Translations under genes and position numbers: made by a program
Shown: piece by piece, positions 10,490 through 22,584 of the stretch
Layout: every line of letters begins with the position of its first letter
How positions within the stretch are numbered: position 1 is the first letter of the stretch
The notes under the pieces: model-generated
Databases searched by the model: none
Seen by the model: only the letters and a program-made list of their open reading frames with translations
What the model was told of the DNA's origin: nothing
From: an uncultured Chlamydia sp.
Lineage (GTDB): Bacteria > Chlamydiota > Chlamydiia > Chlamydiales > Simkaniaceae
Direction: 5' to 3'
Length of the DNA stretch: 64,000 nt
Assembly: GCA_946127115.1 (NCBI GenBank)
Contig: CAMGYI010000002.1
Location: 62,001 to 126,000, forward strand

Positions 10490-10504
10490 GACATGAATAC
10501 TTTT
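10466..10504 (+). terminator. Probable intrinsic terminator after the M32 peptidase
   Basis: A stem pairs AAGTATTCATTGTCT (10466-10480) with AGACATGAATACTT (10489-10502): fourteen base pairs with one bulged T and an 8-nt loop, then two more T. The stop codon lies in the loop and right arm. It would end the lptF-lptG-PAP2-peptidase transcript. The U-tract is short, so termination strength is uncertain. Confidence 0.6.
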
Positions 10505-10648
10505 CACAACAATGTTTTCGGGAAAAGTTACTTGACTTCTGGGCAATCAAGAAACACTTGCAATAAAATAGCTAAATAAAGTCCAATGCCGCTACCCTTT
10601 TGACCATAAAGTGCACTAAGTAGTGGGTTCAAGCTGAAGGTTGAGCGT

Positions 10649-11536
10649 ATGACTAAAAAAGAAAATAAAATGGGATGGATTGTAAAAACAATTCTTTTTG
10701 ATCTTCTCTTTGTAATATTCTTTTTTCATGGAGCTTGTTTTGCAAATAGTCCAACCATTAAAGAAGAAAGAAAAACTTTTATTGTTACTGGTGCTTCAGG
10801 TGAATTAGGCGGTGCAACGGCAAGATTGCTCGCCCATGATTATGACTTGGTTTTGACCGGTAGAGACCTTGCTAAATTGCAAAACCTAAAAGAAGAACTA
10901 GAAGCAAAAAATTCAGGTCACTATGGCATATGTGCTCTTGATTTTATAAGCAATTCATCTAGAGATAACTTTGGAGAATACTTGAATCAATCTCACCCAT
11001 CCATTGCAGGACTCGTTTTGATTACACCCAGACCACAATTCTGTGGAAAACCTTTGGTACAACAAGATGAAAATGTCTGGTTAGAAGTATTCCAATGCAC
11101 ATTTACTGCTCCACTAGAAGCTTTAAAAGTGATGCTACCCTACCTATCTAGTCCCAGCAAAATAGTTGTCATTGCAGGAAGCACTTCGGTGCAATTACAA
11201 CCCAATTATGGTTCTTCGTGTGTGATTCGTCGAATGTGGACAACCCATACAAAAGCTTTATCCCATCAATTGGCCCACCAAGGAATCAGCATTAATGCTC
11301 TTTCCCCAGGTGTTGTTCTAACTAATTTTCATAAAGAAAGAATTCAACAACAAGCTAGTGAAAATGGATTGAATTATGATGACCAAATGGAGAGAGAGAT
11401 CGCTAATATCCCCCTTCATCGCCATGCGAAACCACAAGAAGTGGCTCAGACGATTAAATTCCTTCTCTCCGAACAATCGGATTTTGTTAATGGAATTAAT
11501 TTGGTTCTAGATGGTGGATTCACTTTAAGTTATTAG
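10649..11536 (+). CDS. Exported-looking short-chain dehydrogenase-like protein, catalytic Lys absent
   Basis: Rossmann-fold protein of the SDR superfamily. The nucleotide-binding glycine motif TGASGELGG is at residues 47-55, the strand with Ser178 reads VVIAGSTS, and the SPG turn (NALSPGVVLTNF) is present. Residues 10-32 form a strong hydrophobic segment ending CFA-NS, which looks like a Sec signal peptide and is unusual for an SDR. The YxxxK catalytic pair is not intact: after Tyr187 the +4 position is Cys191, and an alternative register gives Arg, not Lys. The protein may be a pseudo-enzyme or use another mechanism. It is alone on its strand and convergent with the sulfurylase/kinase gene, inside a gene-poor, AT-rich island. 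Substrate unknown. Confidence 0.8.
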   Translation: MTKKENKMGWIVKTILFDLLFVIFFFHGACFANSPTIKEERKTFIVTGASGELGGATARLLAHDYDLVLTGRDLAKLQNLKEELEAKNSGHYGICALDFISNSSRDNFGEYLNQSHPSIAGLVLITPRPQFCGKPLVQQDENVWLEVFQCTFTAPLEALKVMLPYLSSPSKIVVIAGSTSVQLQPNYGSSCVIRRMWTTHTKALSHQLAHQGISINALSPGVVLTNFHKERIQQQASENGLNYDDQMEREIANIPLHRHAKPQEVAQTIKFLLSEQSDFVNGINLVLDGGFTLSY

Positions 11537-11748
11537 GGTAATATTCTCTAATTACGAACAGGAATAACTCTCATTTCTATTAAACTACACCACTTCTCAC
11601 CTGGAAGTCGATTTAAAATCAACTGTCATCCTAGACAAGTGCCCCTTCCTTTTCAAGGACCGTTACGAACGGAATAATTTTTTTTCAGATTTTGTTAAAG
11701 TACTTTCTGAGACATCATTGTAGGTTGATCTAGAAGGTCTGGTACCTA

Positions 11749-13422
11749 TTACTTAATATATCCTTTTCCTATCAAGTAGTTCACTATATGATTAACTGAA
11801 TCCATAACAGAGAACGTCATTGTATCAATTACGATGTCAGCACGCGATGGAACTTCGAATCGATCTGTAATTCCTGTAAAGTTTGTAATCTTTCCAGCTT
11901 GGGCTAAAACATATAGACCTTTTGTATCTCTTTCTTCACACATATGCAAAGGTGTGTTTACAAAAATTTCTATATAATCATCTCCAATAGACTTTCTATT
12001 ATAAAAACGATCCTCTTCATAAGGAGCAACACAGGCGCAAACCGCTATACCCCCGTGTTTAGAAATTTCTTTGGCTACAAAACCCACTCTACGGATATTT
12101 GCCGACCTATCTTCTTTGGAAAAGCCTAACCCCTTTGACAAGTCTTGCCGAATAATGTCTCCATCAAGAATCGTTACCCTTCTATCTTGCTTTTCGAGTA
12201 GCCTTGCAACCAAGGCATTCGCAATTGTTGACTTTCCAGAACCAGATAAACCTGTAAAGAAAATGGTAAATCCCCTTTGAATTTTAGATGGGTAAGCTTT
12301 TTTCAGGATTTCTATGATAGAAGGGTAGGAAAACCATGCTGGTATTTCCTGGCCTTTTTGAAGTATATTTCGCAATTCAGTACCAGAAATATTAGCGACA
12401 ATATCCTCTTTTTCAATTTCGTTTATTGGATAATACCGGTCCTTATTTTCTACATATACAACCATCTTGAAAGGGACCATTTCTATACCGATTTCTTTAG
12501 CATACTGCAAGACTAGTTCCTGAGCAGCATAAGGTTCGTAAAAAAGTTTTCCCATTTGATCCATCCCTGGTCCTGCATGATCTCTACCTACGATAAAATG
12601 AGTTGCCCCATAGTTTTTACGAATAATAGCATGCCATAAGGCTTCTCGTGGTCCAGCCATTCGCATGGAAATTGGCAATAAATTTAACGTACAACTCCCT
12701 TTTGGATAATATGGAAGGAGGGCTTGGTAACACTTTACCCTCGTAAAATGGTCTACATCATTAGGCTTCGTCATTCCAACAACAGGTTGAAGTAAAAGGT
12801 GTCCTCCAATTTTTTCAATGGCACGAATAGTGAGTTCTTGATGAGCTCGGTGCATAGGATTTCTTGTTTGAAACGCTACCACTTTTTTTATGCCACAATC
12901 TTTAAAATATTTTTTAATCTCTTTAGGAGAGTGGCGAATGTTTTCGAAATCATAATGTTTGGGAAGCCCAATTTTCTTAATATTCCCCCCAACGTAATAG
13001 TCCTTCGTTTGATTCAATAAGAAAGCTACACCAGGATGGTCTATGGTGCTTGTTCCGTAAACATATTCAGCTTCTTTTACTTTATCAGGACACCAAATAC
13101 TGCTTACATACAAGATTGCTAAAATTGTATGCTCTTCATCTCTCAGCTCTAATTCATCCCCAATATGAATGCTTTTTGCTCGGATCTTACTAATATCGAG
13201 AATGATGGGGATAGGCCAAATATTTCCATTTGGAAGGCGCATGTTCTCTACAACACCGTTGTACTCTTTTTCATTCATAAACCCTATCAATGGAGAAAAC
13301 CCTCGATTCATAATCATTTCAAGATCGCATATTTGCCGCTTTGTCAGTGGAACAGATTCTTTAGCTAGTAAAATGGAAGAAAAGAAAAACAATATTGTTA
13401 AAAAAATTCTATTTAATATCAT
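11749..13422 (-). CDS. Bifunctional ATP sulfurylase/APS kinase with N-terminal signal peptide
   Basis: Makes APS from ATP and sulfate and then PAPS, the sulfate donor. The sulfurylase domain (about 25-375) has QTRNPMHRAH (185-194), GRDHAGP (279-285) and ISGTELR. The APS kinase domain (about 383-557) has P-loop GLSGSGKST (391-399), DGD (420-422) and the LSKGLGFSKEDR lid. Both active sites look intact. Residues 1-20 (NR, then a run of I, F and L ending LLA-KES) look like a Sec signal peptide placed directly before the catalytic start LTKRQICDLE. No sulfite reductase, PAPS reductase or sulfotransferase gene is in the window. The protein may be exported toward the inclusion or host, or may stay membrane-anchored; this is inferred. 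The region looks AT-richer than the neighbouring ribosomal genes, consistent with transfer. Confidence 0.92.
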   Translation of the reverse strand: MILNRIFLTILFFFSSILLAKESVPLTKRQICDLEMIMNRGFSPLIGFMNEKEYNGVVENMRLPNGNIWPIPIILDISKIRAKSIHIGDELELRDEEHTILAILYVSSIWCPDKVKEAEYVYGTSTIDHPGVAFLLNQTKDYYVGGNIKKIGLPKHYDFENIRHSPKEIKKYFKDCGIKKVVAFQTRNPMHRAHQELTIRAIEKIGGHLLLQPVVGMTKPNDVDHFTRVKCYQALLPYYPKGSCTLNLLPISMRMAGPREALWHAIIRKNYGATHFIVGRDHAGPGMDQMGKLFYEPYAAQELVLQYAKEIGIEMVPFKMVVYVENKDRYYPINEIEKEDIVANISGTELRNILQKGQEIPAWFSYPSIIEILKKAYPSKIQRGFTIFFTGLSGSGKSTIANALVARLLEKQDRRVTILDGDIIRQDLSKGLGFSKEDRSANIRRVGFVAKEISKHGGIAVCACVAPYEEDRFYNRKSIGDDYIEIFVNTPLHMCEERDTKGLYVLAQAGKITNFTGITDRFEVPSRADIVIDTMTFSVMDSVNHIVNYLIGKGYIK

Positions 13423-13783
13423 TCTTAGATTACTTATAATTTAAATGTAGTCCTCTTAGCACAGGACAAAAATTTTTACGGATTGATTTGATAAAACGCA
13501 CCCTTCTCCTTATTGAAGCTGATGAGTATTGACTATCTGCTTGGAAATTTCGTAAAGACAATTCTTTGATCAGCCATTCTCATGATGCCTTTTCAAGTCC
13601 TTGAAGGGTGCAAGTTCGATGCAAACAGAAGCCGCGCAGCACACACTATCATATTCCCCACCACCTCTAGTCAGAGATACTTACCGTAATCCAATATAAA
13701 AACCAAAAACCTCACAGTTCGTTGTCGACCATTCCCCTACCTAAGGCGGTTATTAGCTCTCCACAAAAAAAGAAAAGTGAATT
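13423..13783. other. Intergenic gap between the sulfurylase/kinase gene and rpsI
   Basis: There is no coding frame with family resemblance and no tRNA here. The right end holds the downstream region of rpsI and should contain its terminator; a short A-rich tract at about 13766-13775 is the only hint. The left end must carry the promoter of the sulfurylase/kinase gene, but no clear promoter boxes were seen. It marks the boundary between the 10.5-13.4 kb island and the housekeeping block. Confidence 0.4.
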
Positions 13784-14179
13784 TTAACGCTTAGAGAATT
13801 GGAAGCGCTTTCTTGCACCAGCGAGACCATACTTCTTACGCTCACGCTTGCGAGGATCTCTAGTGAGAAACCCTTCACCTTTGAGCACAGCACGTCTTTC
13901 TTCGTCTTCCTTGACGAGGGCACGTGCAATTCCAAGTCTTGCAGCAATCATCTGACCCTGAATTCCACCCCCTTTGGCGCGAATGATAATGTCATAATTA
14001 TTTTCGAGTTGTAATTTAACAAGAGGGGAAAGGATGGTTTCCCTTTGAAGCTCAGTCGTGAAATACTCTCCGAGCTTCCGTCCATTGATGTCAATATTTC
14101 CTTTTCCACGGCGAAGTCTTACTGCAGCGATCGCTCGCTTACGTCTTCCAATTCCGATTGATTCCTTCTTCGTTACCAT
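13784..14179 (-). CDS. rpsI: 30S ribosomal protein S9
   Basis: Small-subunit protein whose C-terminal tail reaches the P-site tRNA. Signatures: [14 protein letters not shown] at the start, GGGIQGQ in the middle, [16 protein letters not shown] and the terminal FQFSKR, the normal S9 ending of aromatic and basic residues closing in Lys-Arg. The 131 aa are standard. It follows rplM by 7 bp, the universal L13-S9 operon. Confidence 0.98.
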   Translation of the reverse strand: MVTKKESIGIGRRKRAIAAVRLRRGKGNIDINGRKLGEYFTTELQRETILSPLVKLQLENNYDIIIRAKGGGIQGQMIAARLGIARALVKEDEERRAVLKGEGFLTRDPRKRERKKYGLAGARKRFQFSKR

Positions 14180-14186
14180 AGTTTCC

Positions 14187-14636
14187 TTATATCTCTAAAA
14201 ATAGGGGTTTTTGAGCTGCTAGGTTGTGAGTCTTCCCTGCAAAAATACGTAGTCTTTTAAGCTGTGATTTTCCCAGCTTTGTCTTGGGCATCATCCCTTG
14301 AATAGCATGCCGAAGAATATAGGTCGGTTTCCTTCCTTTCATTACACGGTAAGGAATCTCTCTGAGACCACCAATATGTCCGGTATAGTGTCGATATACC
14401 TTTTGTGCTTCTTTGTTTCCACTGACAACTACATGCTCAGCATTAAGAATGATCACCCCATCCCCGCTGTCAACATGAGGTGTGAAGTTGGTTTTGTGTT
14501 TCCCACGCAATATCTTGGCGACTTCGGAGGCGAATCTGCCTAAAGTCTTTCCCTTTGCATCAAGAGTTACCCATCCCTTTGCAGCTTGAGCTTCTTCTTT
14601 AGTCAGTAGAATGGTCGAATCTTTTCGCTTAGCCAT
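14187..14636 (-). CDS. rplM: 50S ribosomal protein L13
   Basis: Early-assembling large-subunit protein. Conserved segments include [37 protein letters not shown] and RAIRGMMP-like [14 protein letters not shown] take the start at 14636 (MAKRKDST). A longer frame begins at 14654, but its first codons contain the AAAGGAA ribosome-binding site that lies correctly ahead of the 14636 ATG. That gives 149 aa, the normal length. It is the first gene of the L13-S9 pair. Confidence 0.97.
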   Translation of the reverse strand: MAKRKDSTILLTKEEAQAAKGWVTLDAKGKTLGRFASEVAKILRGKHKTNFTPHVDSGDGVIILNAEHVVVSGNKEAQKVYRHYTGHIGGLREIPYRVMKGRKPTYILRHAIQGMMPKTKLGKSQLKRLRIFAGKTHNLAAQKPLFLEI

Positions 14637-14791
14637 TTCTGGTTCCTTTCTCATTAACGTCTGAGGTAGGAATATAACAGGTTCTGTCGTTTTTTGCCAA
14701 CCCTTTCATTGACTAAATTTTTCTTTGAACTTTGGAGGGATGAAACTACACCCTTGAAAATTTGAATGCACTTAGGTTAAACTTAGCTGTT

Positions 14792-16108
14792 ATGGATAAG
14801 CCAAGAACATTTTTTATGCGCACCTATGGGTGCCAAATGAACGAACTCGACTCCGAAATAATGATTGGACAGCTCCTAAAACGGGGGCTAAAACGGGTCT
14901 ATGACGAAAAAGAAGGGGACCTTCTCCTCTTTAATACATGCTCAATCCGAGACCTTGCGGAGCGAAAAGTCATGGGGAAAATCGGACAACTCGGTAGGGG
15001 CAGGAAAAAGCAACTGATTGGAATCACCGGTTGTATGGCCATGGCCAAGAAAGATACACTTTTTAAAAAACTCCCTAATGTTGACTTCGTGATTGGGACC
15101 AATAATATTACCGATCTAGACACTGTTCTGAGTAATCTTTTAGAGACAGGAAAACAACAAATCCGAACAGACGATCAATTCGAAGAAAATCTTGATTATC
15201 TTATCGCGAGTCGAGATGACAAATATAAGGCTCATGTCTCCATTATTCGAGGATGCGACAAATTTTGTACCTACTGCGTTGTCCCCTACACTCGCGGTCA
15301 AGAGGTCTCCCGCCCCCCTGAAGATATCGAAAAAGAGCTCCAACTCCTTGCTGATCAAGGATACAAGGAAATCACCCTCCTCGGACAAAATGTAAACAGC
15401 TATGGAAAAGACAAACCTGATTGGAAAGAACTCTTCCACGATCTTCTCTACCGCCTTGATAAGGTGAGCGGAATCGAACGCATCCGTTTCATGACAAGTC
15501 ACCCCATTGACATTACACGCGAACTCATGGAAGTCATTCGAGATCTCCCCTCCCTCTGCGAATTTATCCACTTTCCGATTCAAGCAGGCTCCAGCCGTAT
15601 TCTAAAAAAGATGCACCGAATCTACACCAAGGAACAATACTTCGAGAAAGTTTCTCTATTAAAAGCAATAGTTCCTAATGTCTCTCTTGGAACAGACATT
15701 ATCGTGGGTTTCCCCACAGAAACTGAGAAGGAGTTCGAAGAAACTCTGGAAGTATTCCGCCAGATCCGCTACTCGGTTGCCTTTCTCTATACCTACAGCC
15801 CCCGCAAGGGAACCCCTGCAATGCGTTGGAAGGACGACATTCCCGAAGAAGTTAAGGAGAACCGCCTCCAGCGTCTCATTGCTCTTCACGAAAAGATTTC
15901 AGCAGAAGAGCGCCATAGATTTCTGGGAAATGAAGTGGAAATCCTTGTCGAAAGAAGAAACCGCGATGGCCAGCTCAAAGGACGCACCCGCTGTTGGAAG
16001 AAGGTGATCTTCACAGGCAATGACTCAATGATTGGTACCCTGCAAAGGGTAAAACTCCACAGCTGCAATCACCAAACGCTTATTGGAGATCTAGTACCAA
16101 CGGGATAG
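14792..16108 (+). CDS. miaB: tRNA-2-methylthio-N6-dimethylallyladenosine synthase
   Basis: Radical-SAM methylthiotransferase that adds a methylthio group to i6A37 of tRNAs reading UNN codons. The N-terminal UPF0004 domain shows YGCQMNELDSE and FNTCSIRD, the radical-SAM cluster motif is CDKFCTYC, and a TRAM domain (EILVERRNRDGQLKGRTRCWKKV) closes the protein. The frame can be extended to a TTG at 14762, but the ATG at 14792 (MDKPRTFF) brings the first conserved segment to the usual distance. A separate MtaB paralogue lies at 23.6-24.9 kb, so the two methylthiolation activities are encoded apart. Confidence 0.96.
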   Translation: MDKPRTFFMRTYGCQMNELDSEIMIGQLLKRGLKRVYDEKEGDLLLFNTCSIRDLAERKVMGKIGQLGRGRKKQLIGITGCMAMAKKDTLFKKLPNVDFVIGTNNITDLDTVLSNLLETGKQQIRTDDQFEENLDYLIASRDDKYKAHVSIIRGCDKFCTYCVVPYTRGQEVSRPPEDIEKELQLLADQGYKEITLLGQNVNSYGKDKPDWKELFHDLLYRLDKVSGIERIRFMTSHPIDITRELMEVIRDLPSLCEFIHFPIQAGSSRILKKMHRIYTKEQYFEKVSLLKAIVPNVSLGTDIIVGFPTETEKEFEETLEVFRQIRYSVAFLYTYSPRKGTPAMRWKDDIPEEVKENRLQRLIALHEKISAEERHRFLGNEVEILVERRNRDGQLKGRTRCWKKVIFTGNDSMIGTLQRVKLHSCNHQTLIGDLVPTG

Positions 16109-16132
16109 ACCTGCAAAACTCCCCTAGCTGAT

Positions 16133-16193
16133 CAGAGTCTCTTCTGTATCGCTTGCGCGATGATAAGCTAAACACTTTCAGAAAGAGACTCTG
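16133..16193. repeat. Inverted repeat with nested hairpin downstream of miaB
   Basis: CAGAGTCTCTT (16133-16143) is perfectly complementary to AAGAGACTCTG (16183-16193). The loop holds a second short stem, ATCGC-TTGC-GCGAT, at about 16148-16161. The structure lies between the convergent ends of miaB and the membrane-protein gene. It may act as a bidirectional terminator, although no T-run follows on either side. Confidence 0.5.
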
Positions 16194-16335
16194 GGTAATT
16201 ATTAGCATTAGCATAAAAATCTAAAAAGATCTCTTTTATTCCTTTTTGAAGCCCTTTTTTCCAATAAGACCAATAACTTCGACTATGATAGTTGCAAAAT
16301 ACTCAGAACTCAAGCAACCAGGTTCTAGTTGTCTC

Positions 16336-16938
16336 TTACATCATGAGTTCTCTTTCAGGCACTCCGCTATCTTTGATAAAAGCTGCAATGAAGAGTCCTG
16401 CGAGAAACCAGGTCACCACAAGATCCACCATCATAACAAAGGTGAACTTCCACCCAGCACCAAACCAGTTCCAATCCGGAACAAAACCCAATATCCCAAT
16501 AGTGAGCCCAACAATCGTCACAAAAAAAAGGCGTCCAGCATAGCCCATCTCAGTAGCTTGTTTTAGAAGCCAGCAAATGAGAATTGCTCCAACAAACTGG
16601 GTTAAAAAAGAATAGAAGTAGATTTTGAAACTTGTGGGATCGGTTCCCTGCAACTTTACTTGCGCATAAACCAAAGGCCCTTTCTTCATTGCTGCTTTCT
16701 GCTCGTCAAGATTTTGAGAGATTTCCCCCGGAGAAAAATCGGCGTCTGTTGACTTGAAGTAAGGAGCAACATAGACCCCACCTTTAGGCGCATTTTCTTT
16801 GACTACCCATGAGACAAACTCCTGATTAGAAAATTTATTCATAACGGAATCGTGCCAAGGCAAGACAGCCCATGAAACAAATGACCACGCAAAAGCAATG
16901 ATAGCACCAACAAATCCAACAAAAATAACTTTAATCAC
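16336..16938 (-). CDS. Conserved-looking membrane protein of unknown function
   Basis: I do not recognise the family with confidence. The 200 residues start with a TM helix (VIFVGFVGAIIAFAWSFVSW), then a periplasm-like loop of about 85 residues rich in charged and polar positions, then three TM helices (YFYSFLTQFVGAILICWLL, FVTIVGLTIGILGFV, FVMMVDLVVTWFLAGLFIAA). The WAVLPWHDSVMNKF segment after the first helix may be a family signature. The gene precedes ligA by 35 bp in the opposite orientation of translation order, i.e. it lies downstream of ligA on the same strand, and may share its transcript. Function unknown. Confidence 0.75.
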   Translation of the reverse strand: MIKVIFVGFVGAIIAFAWSFVSWAVLPWHDSVMNKFSNQEFVSWVVKENAPKGGVYVAPYFKSTDADFSPGEISQNLDEQKAAMKKGPLVYAQVKLQGTDPTSFKIYFYSFLTQFVGAILICWLLKQATEMGYAGRLFFVTIVGLTIGILGFVPDWNWFGAGWKFTFVMMVDLVVTWFLAGLFIAAFIKDSGVPERELMM

Positions 16939-16973
16939 AAGACCACCTTAAGTTTTAAAGCTTAGAGTAACTG

Positions 16974-20995
<4,022 letters not shown>

Positions 20996-21063
20996 ACTCA
21001 GCCATCTTACTGACGATACTCCTCCCTTGTCTACTATTTTCTAATCGAATATACTCATCGGGT

Positions 21064-21993
21064 ATGAATGGGACCTTGATTTTATTATTAGTGTTTTGTA
21101 GCTCTTTGTTTGGGGGAATCAAAGTTACCTTTATTGTAAACCCCATATCTGGAGTAGGAAAGCAAAAAAAGATTGAGAGGGTTGTAAAAAGAAATCTCAA
21201 TCGAAAAGTCTTTGATTACGAAATTCTCTATACAGCCTACCCTAGACATGCCACAGAGCTTAGCGCCGAGGCGATTAGGCGAGGATCTGAAATTATTGTT
21301 GCTGTTGGAGGGGATGGATCAGTCAATGAAGTCGCTCAAGGAATGATCGGCTCGAATGCAGCTTTAGCCATTGTGCCCACTGGCTCAGGAAATGGTTTTG
21401 CCCTCCACTTGGATATCCCTACCGACTCTGCCAAAGCAATCCAAGTGATCAACAATCAGCATGACCAATGGATCGATACCGTCCGGATCAATGAAGAAGC
21501 ATATTTGGGAGTAGCTGGAATCGGTTTTGACGCTGATGTGAGCGCCACGTTTGCTAGTTTTAACATCCGCGGTCCCGCCTCCTATCTTCTTGCCGTCCTC
21601 TCTGAACTTCCTCAATACAAACCGCAATACTATGATCTCATTATTGACGGAAAGCCTCTCCACAAAAAAGCGTTCCTCATCTGCTTTGCAAACACCAAAC
21701 AATATGGAAACAATGCTTTCATCGCCCCCAATGCAAAAATCGATGATGGTTTTCTAGATGTGATTATCTGGAAAGAATTCCCTCCCCATGCAGCTCCCAA
21801 ACTTGTCCACGACCTCTTCACTAAACATCTTGAAGATTCCAAGTACACGGAAACTTTCCGCTGCCAAGAAGTGATCCTTAAAAAACCCCTCAAAACGCTC
21901 CATATCGACGGAGAACCTCTCGACTTTGAAGGCGACGTCTACATCCGGGTTCTTCCCTCTTCCCTAAAGATTCTCACTCCCCAACTCGGGTGA
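21064..21993 (+). CDS. Diacylglycerol/sphingosine kinase-family lipid kinase with hydrophobic N-terminus
   Basis: Member of the DAGK catalytic-domain family (YegS/BmrU/DgkB type), which phosphorylates lipid hydroxyl groups with ATP. Motifs: FIVNPISGVGKQ at the start, AVGGDGSVNEVAQG (the GGDG nucleotide motif), VPTGSGNGFA, and TLHIDGEPLDFEG at the end. Ahead of the first motif lie about 18 residues of Leu, Val and Phe (GTLILLLVFCSSLFGG), which look like a signal peptide or membrane anchor. Bacterial relatives I remember begin almost directly at the FIVNP strand. A shorter internal start (GTG or TTG near 21091-21106) would remove most of this segment, and no clear ribosome-binding site settles it. 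Substrate unknown. Confidence 0.85.
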   Translation: MNGTLILLLVFCSSLFGGIKVTFIVNPISGVGKQKKIERVVKRNLNRKVFDYEILYTAYPRHATELSAEAIRRGSEIIVAVGGDGSVNEVAQGMIGSNAALAIVPTGSGNGFALHLDIPTDSAKAIQVINNQHDQWIDTVRINEEAYLGVAGIGFDADVSATFASFNIRGPASYLLAVLSELPQYKPQYYDLIIDGKPLHKKAFLICFANTKQYGNNAFIAPNAKIDDGFLDVIIWKEFPPHAAPKLVHDLFTKHLEDSKYTETFRCQEVILKKPLKTLHIDGEPLDFEGDVYIRVLPSSLKILTPQLG

Positions 21994-22023
21994 ATACCAG
22001 GTGCCTTTTCACCTGATCATAGA

Positions 22024-22573
22024 CTAGGACTTTATCCTTAACCGCATCATCCAATGTGGAATAGGGTTAAACTTTGGAATGAATTCTTCGATTTTTTTGA
22101 AACCTACTTTTTCATAGACATGAATTGCTTTGAAATTGGCCGACTCAGGATCTATCAAAACGGTTGAAACCTGAAGAAGGTTATCACTTAGAAATTCTTG
22201 GATCATCTGGCTTGCAAGTCCTTTTCCAAGAAATGATTCTTCTCCAATTAAAAGATCTAAAGTAATCGTCTTTTTTCCATCTTCAAGCCATTTATTATAA
22301 GCATCTTGAGAATCATAGGGGCCGCCAACAAGAGAAGTCAAGAGAAGTCATGAGAAATCCCATAGGCCGACTATCTACGTATGCAATCCAATATTCAAAG
22401 AAGTACTTACCATTATGGTAAACCCCCTGAACCGAAAGATCCAGATTCTTTAGGGTATTTTGAAGACCTTCCCCATAGTAATAGGGCTGAACATGCTTTT
22501 TTTGCAGCCACCCTTGCACTAAAGTCTGATGTTTTTTTTCTATTCGTTGAAAGGAGAAATCAGCTTTTTCCAT
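22024..22573 (-). pseudogene. GNAT acetyltransferase (aminoglycoside 6'-type) broken by a 10-bp duplication
   Basis: Two frames give one GNAT protein when joined. The first (22573 to about 22335) carries the N-terminal half with FEYWIAYVDSRPMGFLMTSL. The second (to 22024) carries the acetyl-CoA part: LDLLIGEESFLGKGLASQMI and the closing VLIDPESANFKAIHVYEKVGFKK. The pattern resembles AAC(6')-like acetyltransferases. The frames part at a tandem 10-bp duplication (22331-22350); deleting one copy restores MTSLVGGPYDSQDAY. The restored protein would have about 180 residues, normal for the family. It is inactive as read, unless the repeat count varies in the population. Confidence 0.8.
22331..22350. 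repeat. Perfect 10-bp tandem duplication inside the GNAT gene
   Basis: AGAGAAGTCA occurs twice back to back. Ten is not a multiple of three, so the extra copy shifts the acetyltransferase frame. The copies are identical, so the event is recent or reversible. Confidence 0.95.
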
Positions 22574-22584
22574 TCTGACTACCT

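Noticed and set aside
13600-13640. tRNA-like T-arm string GTTCGATGCAAAC
   Set aside because: No matching acceptor, D or anticodon arms could be folded around it.
15140-15583. Antisense frame of 147 codons over miaB
   Set aside because: It is a mirror of the well-supported miaB coding sequence.
21998-22015. CAGGTG/CACCTG hairpin after the lipid kinase gene as a terminator
   Set aside because: The stem has only 6 bp and no T-tract follows on either strand.
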